Shown one piece after another: positions 7,493 through 17,166 of a DNA stretch of 64,000 nt. The stretch is taken from contig JAXMDT010000010.1 in NCBI GenBank assembly GCA_046348685.1, positions 16,168 through 80,167 of the forward strand. Direction: 5' to 3'. The DNA is from JAXMDT01 sp046348685 (lineage in GTDB: Bacteria > Pseudomonadota > Alphaproteobacteria > Rickettsiales > UBA998). Positions within the stretch are counted from its first letter, which is position 1. The number at the start of each line of letters is the position of its first letter. The position numbers and the translations under genes were made by a program. The notes under the pieces are model-generated. The model saw only the letters and a list, made by a program, of their open reading frames with translations. It ran no database searches and was not told the DNA's origin.

Positions 7493-8338
7493 TTACCGTA
7501 CCGTATTCTCCAAGACATCCAGCTTTTCAATCAGCACTTGCACTTTATCCCCTTTTTTGAGATAGAGCGGGGGCTTGCGGGCAAAACCCACCCCAGCGGG
7601 CGTGCCGGTCAGAATCATGTCGCCGGGATTTAACGTCATACATTCGGCCAAAGCCGCAACCAGTGTATCGACACTGAAAATCATATCGGATGTGGTGCCA
7701 TCCTGTAGCAATTCACCATTAAGCCTGGTTTGTACTTTAAGTCCGCCGGCGCCTGCAGGCAGATCGTCCGCCGTTATAATAGATGGGCCAATAGAACCGG
7801 AGGCATCGAAGTTTTTTCCAAGCGTCCATTGCGGTGTGCGCTTCTGATAATCCCGCACCGAACCATCCATTGCCGCACTATATCCGAAAATGCCCTTTAT
7901 CGCTTCATCCTTAGATGGACGATGCAACGTTTCGCCAATGACGATTACCAACTCTGCTTCGTAGTCGTACTTATCCGATACGGCGGGCATAGAAAGCACA
8001 CGCCCATGTGGTGTGAACGAGGAAAAGTAACGTATGAAAAAGACCGGATGTTCGGGAATCGGCTGGTTGCCTTCGATCGCATGATCTTTGTAGTTAAGGC
8101 CGACGCAGACTATTTTATTTAGTGGTGAAACCGGCAATTCAAGATTCAAAGTTTTGAATAGTATGCCTTTGTATGATTCGCTGCGCTTTGCATTTTGTTT
8201 ATTGCGATGGACAAAGTGGATCAGTTTGATCCAGTCGAGCGGAACATCGGTAAAATAGGCGTTCAAGGGATAAACCATATCTCCTTCGACAACCCCGCAG
8301 ATTACATCGTTTTCGTGCGTATAGCGTACAAGCTTCAT
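7493..8338 (-). CDS. Fumarylacetoacetate hydrolase family protein
   Basis: 281 residues with the FAH C-terminal domain. Metal and active-site elements are visible: VGLNYKDHAIEGNQPIPEHP, the acidic segment DYEAELVIVIGE, and LTGTPAGVGFARKPPLYLKK near the end. Such enzymes cleave or decarboxylate acyl-pyruvates and related diketo acids (for example in homoprotocatechuate or sugar-acid catabolism). The start overlaps the stop of the aldehyde dehydrogenase gene by 4 bases, so both are probably cotranscribed and act in one route, with the dehydrogenase oxidising a semialdehyde. The exact substrate cannot be read from sequence. Confidence 0.85.
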   Translation of the reverse strand: MKLVRYTHENDVICGVVEGDMVYPLNAYFTDVPLDWIKLIHFVHRNKQNAKRSESYKGILFKTLNLELPVSPLNKIVCVGLNYKDHAIEGNQPIPEHPVFFIRYFSSFTPHGRVLSMPAVSDKYDYEAELVIVIGETLHRPSKDEAIKGIFGYSAAMDGSVRDYQKRTPQWTLGKNFDASGSIGPSIITADDLPAGAGGLKVQTRLNGELLQDGTTSDMIFSVDTLVAALAECMTLNPGDMILTGTPAGVGFARKPPLYLKKGDKVQVLIEKLDVLENTVR

Positions 8339-9714
8339 AGTGCCACCTTCATCACAATAAGTTTTTCTTCCGTGTATTCATGCATCGTATAGCCGATGCC
8401 ACCCATGCCGAGCCCTGCAACGCCGCGCCCGCCAAATGGCATCCAGTCCGCACGAAATGTTGTCGCTTCATTAATCATAATACCCGTCGCATTCAGCTCA
8501 CGCGCCGCTTTCATCGCTGACTCTATGTTTTTTGTATAAATGGAAGATTGCATCCTTCCCGGCAAATCATTTGCCCGCATGATCGCTTCTTCCAGCGTTC
8601 TATAAGGATATATCGCCACGACCGGCCCAAAAATCTCCTCACGCGAGACTTTCGCCTTTTCCGAGGGATTTAAGATCACAGTTGGCTCATAGGTGGTTCC
8701 AGTAATCGGCTTGCCGCCAATCAGAATTTTACCGCCAGTTTTCTCCGCCTCCTCAACCCATTCATGCACGCGCTTCACTTCATCTTTACGAATCAATGGG
8801 CCGCAATCGGTATCTTCTTTCGTAGGATCACCCGTTTTCAATTTTTGTACTTCCGCGACCAAGGCTTCTGTAAACATTTCCTGAATATTTTCCTGCACGA
8901 AGATGCGTTGCACAGAAACGCAGACTTGCCCAGAGTGATAATATCCGCCTTTGACGATTGGTTTGACGATAGCAGCGATATCCACCGTTTCGTCAACGAT
9001 TACCGGAGCGGCGCCACCATGCTCTAACGCGCATCCGACGCCTGGCGCCAGCTTGCTCCGCAACATCCATCCCACTTTGGATGAACCGATAAACGACACA
9101 AATGCAATACGCGGATCGGCTGCCAGTTTGCTTGCCACATCGTTTTCACACAGCAATAGCTGGCACCAGCCTTCCGGCAAACCCGCCTCATGCACCAGTT
9201 CCACGAACCGAACCGCCGTCAATGGTGTCGCGGTAGCAGGTTTCAAAATAATGGGACATCCCGTGGCAATGGCTGGAGCGACCTGATGCACCAGTAAATT
9301 AAGCGGATGGTTGAAAGCGCTGATTGCAAAGACCACGCCCCTGGGCTCGCGCGTCGTCCAGCTTACGTGGCCCTGCGTAGCTTTGGTCAAGCCCATGGGC
9401 ATTTCAATACCCGTGTTACCATGCAGAAGTTCAGAGACTGCAAGCTGAATACCATCAATGGCACGCGTAACTTCTGCCTTAGCATCTGTTAGCGGCTTGC
9501 CGCCTTCCCTGGCAATACTCAGCGCAAAAGCATCTTGCTCTTTTTCCACTAAAACTGCTAAGTTACGTAGTACTGATATCCGTTCGTGGGGCGACAGGCG
9601 TTTTTTGAAAACATCCCTTGCTTTCAACAGCTTCTCCTCCGCCTGATTCCAAGACTCCAAGGTGATTTTGCCTATTTCGGCACCATCGTACGGCGAATAA
9701 ACAGTGTGTTTCAT
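8335..9714 (-). CDS. NAD(P)-dependent aldehyde dehydrogenase
   Basis: 459-residue ALDH superfamily enzyme. The catalytic Cys is C265 in GGYYHSGQVCVSVQRI, the general-base Glu is E231 in CALEHGGAAPV, and the oxyanion Asn is N134 in SAFNHPLNL. The cofactor loop FIGSSKVG is at about 209-216. The closest textbook type is glyceraldehyde-3-phosphate/lactaldehyde or succinate-semialdehyde-like dehydrogenases with short N-termini; substrate not determined. First gene of a two-gene operon with the FAH-family hydrolase. The upstream 84-base gap separates it from a divergent hypothetical gene. Confidence 0.9.
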   Translation of the reverse strand: MKHTVYSPYDGAEIGKITLESWNQAEEKLLKARDVFKKRLSPHERISVLRNLAVLVEKEQDAFALSIAREGGKPLTDAKAEVTRAIDGIQLAVSELLHGNTGIEMPMGLTKATQGHVSWTTREPRGVVFAISAFNHPLNLLVHQVAPAIATGCPIILKPATATPLTAVRFVELVHEAGLPEGWCQLLLCENDVASKLAADPRIAFVSFIGSSKVGWMLRSKLAPGVGCALEHGGAAPVIVDETVDIAAIVKPIVKGGYYHSGQVCVSVQRIFVQENIQEMFTEALVAEVQKLKTGDPTKEDTDCGPLIRKDEVKRVHEWVEEAEKTGGKILIGGKPITGTTYEPTVILNPSEKAKVSREEIFGPVVAIYPYRTLEEAIMRANDLPGRMQSSIYTKNIESAMKAARELNATGIMINEATTFRADWMPFGGRGVAGLGMGGIGYTMHEYTEEKLIVMKVAL

Positions 9715-9798
9715 TTCAAGAGCTTACAAACTGATAATCATTTAATTTTCACAAAACTGTCATACACGTCATCAAGAAGCAATGCTACCCTATGATTT

Positions 9799-10326
9799 AT
9801 GGTCAGTTTTATACCGAACAGTTTTATTCCGAGCACGCAAGCAGATGCGAGCGAAATCAGCGATGAAGCGCTGAGCAAATCACGCGCGATCATCACGGAA
9901 AACAGTCAACGCGGACAAAAATGGTCGCTAATTGCGCAGATTGCCATGTGGTCGATGTTCTTTATCATTGGCGGCGCAACGACAGGCATTATCAACAACA
10001 TTAAAGATCTTGGCGTTGCGGAGGCGACAGCCATTATCGGTGGCGCTATCGGCCTTGCCGCAACCATTGCCGTTTCCGCTGGGCTTATTTCCAACCGTAT
10101 CGGCACAACCAACAGCTTCAACCAATCGGAATACAGCGCACGCACTATTGCCAAAGAGATTGAAAAGCTTGGCGAAGAGAAAGGCAAAAATGCTCAAGCG
10201 CCGGCGACTTCTGTTTTATCTTCAGCAACCTCTCCCTCATCCGCCTCACCACATATTCAGACAAAAGGCGTTGAATATCTTCATGCTTTGATGGACGCAC
10301 CCGTCGCTAGCCAGAAGATCAACTAG
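9799..10326 (+). CDS. Two-helix membrane protein, function unknown
   Basis: 175 residues, not recognised. Two hydrophobic segments lie at about 43-66 (SLIAQIAMWSMFFIIGGA...) and 73-97 (VAEATAIIGGAIGLAATIAV...), with polar soluble ends on both sides. A charged, probably helical stretch follows (TIAKEIEKLGEEKGKN), then a Ser/Ala/Pro-rich tail. A -10-like CTATGAT sits close to the ATG. It is divergent from the aldehyde dehydrogenase and upstream of proS. No domain could be assigned. Confidence 0.6.
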   Translation: MVSFIPNSFIPSTQADASEISDEALSKSRAIITENSQRGQKWSLIAQIAMWSMFFIIGGATTGIINNIKDLGVAEATAIIGGAIGLAATIAVSAGLISNRIGTTNSFNQSEYSARTIAKEIEKLGEEKGKNAQAPATSVLSSATSPSSASPHIQTKGVEYLHALMDAPVASQKIN

Positions 10327-10375
10327 CCATTGCAGCGTTAGCTGACTTCCATTAGATTTCCTGAAACTAATCTGT

Positions 10376-10396
10376 CATTCCGGCGATGGCCGAATG
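10376..10396. repeat. Short hairpin, possible remnant of palindromic repeat
   Basis: CATTCCGGC and GGCCGAATG can pair with one bulge around a 4-base loop, 18 bases ahead of proS. The left arm, GTCATTCCGGC, equals the left end of the palindromic repeat inside valS, so this may be a decayed copy. There is no T-run, so it is not a standard terminator. Confidence 0.4.
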
Positions 10397-10413
10397 GCAC
10401 AAACAGGTATATC

Positions 10414-11757
10414 ATGCGCCTTTCCCAGTATTTCCTTCCGCTACTCAAAGAAAACCCTTCCGAAGCAAGTATCGTCTCACACCGGCTGATGCTGCGCGCC
10501 GGAATGATCCGGCAGCAGGCCGCCGGCATTTATAGCTGGCTGCCGCTCGGTTTTGTCGTCTTGCAGAAGGTGGAGCAGATTATCCGCGAGGAAATGAACA
10601 AGGCGGGCTGCATCGAACTACTGATGCCAACGCTGCAGCTTGCTGACCTCTGGCGCGAGACAGGTCGCTACGATGCCTATGGCCCCGAAATGCTGCGCAT
10701 TAAAGATCGCCATGAACGCGAAATGCTCTATGGCCCCACCAATGAGGATATGATTCACGAAATTTTCCGCGCCTATGTGCGTTCTTATAAAGACTTACCG
10801 AAAAACCTTTACCATATTCAATGGAAATTTCGTGATGAGCAGCGCCCACGCTTTGGCGTGATGCGTGGCCGCGAATTTCTGATGAAAGATGCGTATTCAT
10901 TCGATCTCACGCAGGAAGCTGCCATTGCTTCTTATAATGCCATGTTTGTCGCCTACCTGCGCACCTTTGCCCGCATGGGATTGAAAGCGATCCCGATGCG
11001 TGCCGAAACCGGCCCGATCGGTGGCAATCACTCCCATGAATTCATCGTGCTCGCTGAAACTGGTGAATCTGGCATTTTCTGCGATAAACGTGTGTTGGAA
11101 TTACCGATTCCCGATGACAGCAAAAAATCTGCAGAGGATTACGAAAGCGTGGTGAAGCAATGGAGTTCGCTCTATGCCGCAACAGAAGACGTGCACGATG
11201 CTGGCCGCTTCGAAAAAGAAACCAAAGAATCTGATCGCGTGCAGACACGCGGTATCGAAGTTGGTCAGATTTTCTATTACGGACAGAAATATTCACAACC
11301 GATGAACGTCGCCGTCGCCGGCCCAGACGGTGCACAAACCATCATTCATGGCGGATCGTATGGCATTGGTGTTTCTCGCCTGGTCGGTGCGATTATCGAA
11401 GCCAGCCACGATGATGCTGGCATCATTTGGCCGCAAAGCGTCGCGCCGTTCGATGTCGCCATTATCAACATGCGTCCGGGCGATGAAGCGTGCGATAAGA
11501 TGTGCGAAAGCCTTTACAGCCGCATACAGGTCTTCGGCTATGGAGCGCTGTATGACGATACCGATGCCCGCGCCGGGGAGAAATTCTCCCGCGCCGATTT
11601 AATCGGCGTACCGTGGCAAATCATCGTCGGCCCGAAAAATCTCGCCGAAGGCAAGGTGGAATTGAAGCACCGTCGCTCCGGTGAACGTCACCTCGTCACC
11701 GATGAAGAGGCACTGACCAAAGTCTCCAGCGGCACCTCGACCATGAAGATGGCCTGA
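10414..11757 (+). CDS. proS: Prolyl-tRNA synthetase, short alphaproteobacterial form
   Basis: Class II synthetase charging tRNA-Pro. 447 residues, the short type lacking the INS editing domain between motifs 2 and 3. Motif 1 is near GAGMIRQQAAGIYSWLPLG-like sequence at residues 28-46. Motif 2 is YHIQWKFRDEQRPRFGVMRG followed by REFLMKDAYSF. Motif 3 is IIHGGSYGIGVSRLVGAIIE. A C-terminal anticodon-binding domain follows (VAIINMRPGDEAC...). The stop TGA overlaps the lolC ATG by one base; proS-lolC-lolD is a common alphaproteobacterial arrangement. Without an INS domain, mischarged Ala-tRNA-Pro editing would need a separate protein not seen here. Confidence 0.96.
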   Translation: MRLSQYFLPLLKENPSEASIVSHRLMLRAGMIRQQAAGIYSWLPLGFVVLQKVEQIIREEMNKAGCIELLMPTLQLADLWRETGRYDAYGPEMLRIKDRHEREMLYGPTNEDMIHEIFRAYVRSYKDLPKNLYHIQWKFRDEQRPRFGVMRGREFLMKDAYSFDLTQEAAIASYNAMFVAYLRTFARMGLKAIPMRAETGPIGGNHSHEFIVLAETGESGIFCDKRVLELPIPDDSKKSAEDYESVVKQWSSLYAATEDVHDAGRFEKETKESDRVQTRGIEVGQIFYYGQKYSQPMNVAVAGPDGAQTIIHGGSYGIGVSRLVGAIIEASHDDAGIIWPQSVAPFDVAIINMRPGDEACDKMCESLYSRIQVFGYGALYDDTDARAGEKFSRADLIGVPWQIIVGPKNLAEGKVELKHRRSGERHLVTDEEALTKVSSGTSTMKMA

Positions 11758-13007
11758 TGTTTTCCTATCCCGAAAGACTCCTTGCCTGGCGCTATATCCG
11801 CTCGAAGCGGCGGGAAGGCTTCGTCTCGGTTATTGCCCTCTTCTCTACATTAGGCATTTTGCTTGGTGTGGCGACATTGATCCTTGTTACCTCACTCATG
11901 AACGGCATTCGCGAAGAAATGCTTTCCAATTTCATCGGCGTGGACGGGCATATCACTATTTACGGCAATGGCGCGCGGGTGATCGCGAACACACAAGGGT
12001 TAAAAGACACGATCAAAACAATTCCTGAAGTGAAAAGCGTTGCCGAACGCCTTGAAGGGCAAGTCATGGCATCGGGCAGTGTCCGCGCCCTTGGCGCACA
12101 GGTCATCGGCTTCAAGGCGGAAGACCTTTCCACCAAGGATCGCATTGTCTCGCATATCACCACCGGTGAAATCGATGGCGAAGGGCTGCTGGTCGGCGCG
12201 CGGCTGGCAGAAAGTCTCGGCCTCAAAGTCGGCGATATGTTGACCTTGATCTCACCAGAAGGCAGGCAGACCTTTGCCGGAATGGTGCCACGCATCAAGG
12301 CTTACCCAATTGCAGCCACCTTCTCGCTGGGCATGCATTCGCTCGACTCGAGCGTGATTTTCATGCCGTGGGACGAGGCAATGGTTTACTTCCAGTTGCC
12401 CCAGCAAATTGAGGGCGGGGCAGCGCATGCGATGGAAATCACACTGACAAACCTGGAAGACGCTACACGCGTTGCTGCTGAGATTCAGCAAAAAATTGGC
12501 CCTAATTTTCGCGTTTATGATTGGCAGCAGAGTAATCAATCCGTGTTTACGGCTCTTAAAGTACAGCGTGATGTCATGTTCGTAATCCTCACGCTGATTA
12601 TTTTAGTGGCTGCTTTTACGATCATTTCCAGCCTGATCATGCTGGTGAACGATAAAACCCGCGATATTGCCATTCTGCGCACCATGGGCGCAACGCGCGG
12701 CGCGATTCTGCGTATTTTCCTGATGAGCGGCATGAGCGCCGGTATCGTTGGCGTATTGATCGGCGTACCCCTCGGCATGCTCGCCGCTGCCTATATCGAT
12801 TCCATTCGTAAGTTTATTGAAACGCTCATTGGCCAGGAAATCCTGGTGGGCAATATCTATTTCCTTTCCAACCTGCCGACAAAAACCGATCCGAGCGATG
12901 TCATTATGATTACGCTTCTAACGTTAGTTATTTGCTTCTTTGCGACGCTGTATCCGGCGTGGAAAGCTTCCTCCAAACATCCTGCGGAGGCACTGCGGTA
13001 TGAATAG
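11757..13007 (+). CDS. lolC: Lipoprotein-releasing ABC transporter permease LolC/LolE
   Basis: Inner-membrane subunit of the Lol system, which releases outer-membrane lipoproteins to LolA. 416 residues: TM1 near 24-48 (SVIALFSTLGILLGVATLIL), a long periplasmic MacB-like domain, then three C-terminal membrane helices (VMFVILTLIILVAAFTIISS, MSGMSAGIVGVLIGVPLGML, IMITLLTLVICFFATLYPAW). The start motif ERLLAWRYIRSKRREGFVSV is typical. Only one permease gene is present, as in alphaproteobacteria where a single LolF-type homodimer replaces LolC plus LolE. The lolD ATG overlaps its end by 8 bases. Confidence 0.92.
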   Translation: MFSYPERLLAWRYIRSKRREGFVSVIALFSTLGILLGVATLILVTSLMNGIREEMLSNFIGVDGHITIYGNGARVIANTQGLKDTIKTIPEVKSVAERLEGQVMASGSVRALGAQVIGFKAEDLSTKDRIVSHITTGEIDGEGLLVGARLAESLGLKVGDMLTLISPEGRQTFAGMVPRIKAYPIAATFSLGMHSLDSSVIFMPWDEAMVYFQLPQQIEGGAAHAMEITLTNLEDATRVAAEIQQKIGPNFRVYDWQQSNQSVFTALKVQRDVMFVILTLIILVAAFTIISSLIMLVNDKTRDIAILRTMGATRGAILRIFLMSGMSAGIVGVLIGVPLGMLAAAYIDSIRKFIETLIGQEILVGNIYFLSNLPTKTDPSDVIMITLLTLVICFFATLYPAWKASSKHPAEALRYE

Positions 13008-13656
13008 CGTTATACAACTCCTCGATATCACGCGCACTTACCGGCAGGGGCCGGAAGCCGTGCATGTGCTGGAGAATTTTTCACTGACGCTGGAGCCGGG
13101 CGAAATCGCTGCCCTCGTCGGCCCGTCTGGTTCGGGTAAAACAACCCTCCTGCAAATCGCCGGACTGCTTGATCCGCCCGATAAGGGTACGGTCCTGATC
13201 AAAGGTACTGCCTGCACGACCATGCAGGATGCCGACCGCACCCGTATCCGCCGCGACCAAATTGGCTTTGTCTATCAGTTCCATCATCTTCTGCCGGAAC
13301 TTTCGGCGGAAGAAAATGTCATGATGCCGCAGCTGATTGCCGGCAAAAGCAAAAGCGCCGCAAAAGATCGCGCGCATGAATTACTCGGCATGGTGAAACT
13401 CGATCACCGCCTTAGCCATCGTCCATTTGAACTCTCCGGCGGCGAACAGCAACGCGTTGCCATCGCCCGCGCTTTGGCCAATTCCCCTGCCCTGATCCTC
13501 GCCGATGAACCGACCGGCAACCTCGATCCCGAAACGGCTGACCATGTCTTTTCGATTTTAGTGGAAACGCTAAAGAAAAATAACGCCGCCGCGCTGATTG
13601 CCACCCACAACTTAGAGCTGGCAAAACGGATGGATAAAAAAATCGCGCTCAAGTAG
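13000..13656 (+). CDS. lolD: Lipoprotein-releasing system ATP-binding protein LolD
   Basis: ATPase partner of the preceding permease, 218 residues from the ATG at 13000 (MNSVIQLL); an earlier in-frame start lies inside lolC. Walker A GPSGSGKTT, Q-loop region FVYQFHHLLPELSAEENV (the FQxHxLLPE pattern that marks LolD), signature LSGGEQQRVAIARALA, and Walker B LILADEPTGNLD are all present. Cotranscribed with proS and lolC. Confidence 0.95.
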   Translation: MNSVIQLLDITRTYRQGPEAVHVLENFSLTLEPGEIAALVGPSGSGKTTLLQIAGLLDPPDKGTVLIKGTACTTMQDADRTRIRRDQIGFVYQFHHLLPELSAEENVMMPQLIAGKSKSAAKDRAHELLGMVKLDHRLSHRPFELSGGEQQRVAIARALANSPALILADEPTGNLDPETADHVFSILVETLKKNNAAALIATHNLELAKRMDKKIALK

Positions 13657-13701
13657 CGTCACGTGGCTTTACTTTTATTCCCTATTTTCTAAAGTGAGGC
13701 C

Positions 13702-16700
13702 ATGGCCTCACTCTACATCCCCCTTCGTGTCCACACCGCCTATTCGCTGCTCGAAGGCGCGATCAAAATCAAAGATTTAGTTAAGCTCTGCAAGCAGAAT
13801 AAAATGCCTGCCTGCGCCATTACCGACCGAAACAATCTTTTCGGATCGATGGAATTTTCGATGGAGATGTCGGCGGCAGGTATCCAGCCCATTATTGGCG
13901 GGCAATTTTCATTTGCGCCGATGTTTGAAACGCGCAGCCAGTTACGAAAGAAAGAAACCGATGAGCTGATGCTCTACGCAATGACGGAGGAAGGCTACCA
14001 GAACCTTCTGGCTCTGGCGAGTGAGACCTACCTTACTCCGGAAGGCGGCGAGGGCCCGCTTCTTTCCTACGAAAAGCTGGCAAACCATAGCCGCGGCATT
14101 GTTGCACTGACCGGCGGCATTTACGGAGCAATAGGCAAGGCCATCCTTTCCAGCCGCATGGACGATGCTGCGACGGCAACGGATCGGTTGATGGATATCT
14201 TTTCCGGCGACCTCGCCATGGAAATCATGCGCCACGGCATGCCGGAAGAAGCGCAAACGGAAGCCAAATTCATCGAAATGGCGCTCGCTAAGAATATTCC
14301 GCTGGTTGCCACAAACGATGTGTATTTCCACGGCGGCAGGGAAATGTATGAAGCGCATGATGCACTTCTTTGCATTGCCGGCGGCCGTTACATTAACGAG
14401 ACAGAACGCCGCCGCCTGACGCCCGAACACCGATTCAAGACACCTGATGAGATGCGGCTGCTATTTGCCGACATCCCGGAAGCCATCGAGAACACAGTCA
14501 CCATTGCTAAGCGCTGTGCCGTTATGTCGCCTTACCGCAAGCCCATGCTGCCCCGCTTTCGCATGACCGATGAACAAGGCAATGAGCTTTCCGAAGCGGA
14601 AGCTCTACGTGAGCGCTCCAAGGCAGGATTGCAGTACCGGCTAGAGGAACTCGTCTTTACGGCGGGGATGACCGATGAAGAGAAGGCGGCGGTCGCGAAG
14701 CCGTACTGGGAGCGCTTGGATTTTGAGTTGAATGTTATCATCCAGATGCAGTTTCCAGGCTATTTCCTCATTGTATCGGACTTTATTACCTGGAGTAAGG
14801 AACACGGACTTCCTGTAGGCCCGGGTCGGGGTTCCGGCGCGGCTTCTGTAGTCGCCTGGTCGCTTTTGATCACCGACCTTGATCCGTTGAAATGCGGTCT
14901 TGTCTTCGAACGCTTCCTTAATCCGGAACGCGTCTCCATGCCCGACTTCGATATCGATTTCTGCCAGGACCGCCGTGACGAAGTAATTCGCTATGTGCAA
15001 CAGAAATACGGCGTCGATAAGGTAGCGCAGATTATTACCTTCGGAAAACTGCAGGCGCGCGCCGTGCTGCGGGATGTTGGACGCGTGTTGCAAATTCCCT
15101 ATGGGCAAGTCGACCGCATCACCAAGCTTGTGCCGAATAATCCCGCAGCTCCCGTGACACTGGAAGAAGCGATCAAGATGGAACCAGCGCTGCGCAAGCA
15201 CATGGAAGATGATGAGTCGGTCAAAAAAATGATCGAGATTGCGCTCAAGCTCGAAGGGCTTTATCGCCATTCCTCGACCCATGCCGCCGGTATCGTCATT
15301 GCAGACCGCCCGCTTTCGGAGCTCGTTCCGATGTACCGCGATCCAAAATCAGATATCCCCGTCGTACAATATTCCATGAAGTATGCAGAAGCCGCCGGAC
15401 TCGTCAAATTCGACTTTCTTGGCCTGAAAACACTCACCGTGTTGCAGATGGCGGTAAACTTGCTGAAAGAGCGCGATATTGACATCGATCTTCTGAAAAT
15501 CCCGCTCGACGATAAAAAAACCTATAAGATTTTAAGTAACGGTGATGCCATCGGCATTTTTCAATTTGAATCCGCGGGCATGCGCGATTCGCTGAAAAAA
15601 CTCAAGCCGGACTGCCTGGAGGATTTAGTCGCGCTCGGTGCGCTTTACCGTCCAGGGCCTATGGATAATATTCCCTCCTACATCAACCGTAAGCATGGCC
15701 GCGAAAAAGCGGATTATCTGCATCCAATGCTGGAACCGGTGCTGAAGGAAACGCACGGCGTCATTATCTACCAGGAGCAGGTACAGCAGATTGCCCAGAT
15801 CATGGCGGGCTATACGCTTGGCGGCGCCGATCTTCTCCGCCGTGCTATGGGAAAAAAAATCAAGGAAGAGATGGATGCGCAGCGCGAGCGGTTTGTCAGC
15901 GGCGCCAAGGAAAAAGAGGTAGATATTGCCCAGGCAAATTATATTTTCGACCTTGTTGCTAAATTTGCAGGCTACGGCTTCAATAAAGCACACGCGGCAG
16001 CCTATGCCTTGATTGGCTACCAAACCGCCTATCTTAAAGCCAATTATCCCGTCGAGTTTTTTGCGGCTTCGATGACCTATGAAAAGCATTCAACCGATAA
16101 GCTAGCTATTTTTAAAGAGGATGCGGGAAAAGCGGGCGTTAAAGTTCGGCCGCCGGATATCAATCTTTCCGATGTCAATTTTGCGGTTGAAGGCAACGAT
16201 GTCCGTTATGCCCTTTCAGCCATCAAAAACGTCGGCGAACAAAGCATGTCCGACATGGTATCCGAGCGTAAGGAAAATGGTCCTTTCGCCAGCCTTTTTG
16301 ATTTCTGTAGGCGGGTCGACCCGCGCGTCATCAACCGACGCCAGCTGGAGAACCTGATTAAAGCTGGTGTGTTCGATTCCATTCATCGGAACCGACGCCA
16401 ATTGTTTGAGTCGATCGACCTTTTCACCGGTTACAGCCAGGCGATACACGATGAGCGTGCAAGCAATCAGATCAGTCTCTTCGGTGAAGCGTCGCAAAGC
16501 TGCCCCGAGCCTGCCCTACCCAAACTAGAAGATTGGGCGCCGTTCGAGCGCATGCAGTACGAATTCGACGCAATTGGCTTCCACCTTTCCGGCCACCCAC
16601 TTGAGGCTTACGCCGCACCGCTGAAACGTTTAAGGGCAGCTCCAGCAGCCGGGCTTGCAGAGCGGCTTTCGGCAACATATGCGCCAGTTTTTCTTGGCGG

Positions 16701-17166
16701 AATCGTGACGGGCAGAAAATTCAAAGTCTCCGACCGTGGCAGATTTGCTTTTGTTCAGCTCTCCGATCCAAGCGGAATATTTGAAGTTTCAATTTTTAAT
16801 GAAGACTTGCTTTCTTCCGCACGCGATCTGCTGGAGCCAGGCACGCTGCTTTTCATCAAAGCCGATGGCAAATTGGATGATTCGGGCATGCGCCTTATCG
16901 CGACAGAAATCACACCGCTCGATCAGATGGCAAGCACTACCTCAGCTCAATCCTTGAATATTGAGCTTGAAACGAAAGACGCTTTACCTCAAATTAAAAA
17001 TCTGCTCGGCGAGCCAGGCGCTTCCGGGCTTCAGGTGTTTTTAAAAACACCAATTGCCGCGATAGGCACGCCGACCTTTGCACTCACGGGGCGCTATCAT
17101 GTGCCGACCGAGGCAATTGTAAAATTAAAGCACCTTGCTGGCATTCGTCACGTAGAGGAAGTTTAG
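13702..17166 (+). CDS. dnaE: DNA polymerase III alpha subunit
   Basis: Replicative polymerase catalytic subunit, 1154 residues. The PHP domain starts at LRVHTAYSLLEGAIKIKDLV. The catalytic Asp triad includes PDFDIDF at about residues 414-420, preceded by PVGPGRGSGAASVVAWSLLI. The finger domain has YRPGPMDNIPSYINRKHGRE, and a helix-hairpin-helix region and OB fold follow (LGGIVTGRKFKVSDRGRFAF). A clamp-binding motif of the QxxLF kind, QISLF, lies near residue 922 in SNQISLFGEAS. The 3' end overlaps the convergent addB gene by 4 bases, so no terminator fits between them. Intact, unlike dnaX and dnaA in this window. Confidence 0.97.
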   Translation: MASLYIPLRVHTAYSLLEGAIKIKDLVKLCKQNKMPACAITDRNNLFGSMEFSMEMSAAGIQPIIGGQFSFAPMFETRSQLRKKETDELMLYAMTEEGYQNLLALASETYLTPEGGEGPLLSYEKLANHSRGIVALTGGIYGAIGKAILSSRMDDAATATDRLMDIFSGDLAMEIMRHGMPEEAQTEAKFIEMALAKNIPLVATNDVYFHGGREMYEAHDALLCIAGGRYINETERRRLTPEHRFKTPDEMRLLFADIPEAIENTVTIAKRCAVMSPYRKPMLPRFRMTDEQGNELSEAEALRERSKAGLQYRLEELVFTAGMTDEEKAAVAKPYWERLDFELNVIIQMQFPGYFLIVSDFITWSKEHGLPVGPGRGSGAASVVAWSLLITDLDPLKCGLVFERFLNPERVSMPDFDIDFCQDRRDEVIRYVQQKYGVDKVAQIITFGKLQARAVLRDVGRVLQIPYGQVDRITKLVPNNPAAPVTLEEAIKMEPALRKHMEDDESVKKMIEIALKLEGLYRHSSTHAAGIVIADRPLSELVPMYRDPKSDIPVVQYSMKYAEAAGLVKFDFLGLKTLTVLQMAVNLLKERDIDIDLLKIPLDDKKTYKILSNGDAIGIFQFESAGMRDSLKKLKPDCLEDLVALGALYRPGPMDNIPSYINRKHGREKADYLHPMLEPVLKETHGVIIYQEQVQQIAQIMAGYTLGGADLLRRAMGKKIKEEMDAQRERFVSGAKEKEVDIAQANYIFDLVAKFAGYGFNKAHAAAYALIGYQTAYLKANYPVEFFAASMTYEKHSTDKLAIFKEDAGKAGVKVRPPDINLSDVNFAVEGNDVRYALSAIKNVGEQSMSDMVSERKENGPFASLFDFCRRVDPRVINRRQLENLIKAGVFDSIHRNRRQLFESIDLFTGYSQAIHDERASNQISLFGEASQSCPEPALPKLEDWAPFERMQYEFDAIGFHLSGHPLEAYAAPLKRLRAAPAAGLAERLSATYAPVFLGGIVTGRKFKVSDRGRFAFVQLSDPSGIFEVSIFNEDLLSSARDLLEPGTLLFIKADGKLDDSGMRLIATEITPLDQMASTTSAQSLNIELETKDALPQIKNLLGEPGASGLQVFLKTPIAAIGTPTFALTGRYHVPTEAIVKLKHLAGIRHVEEV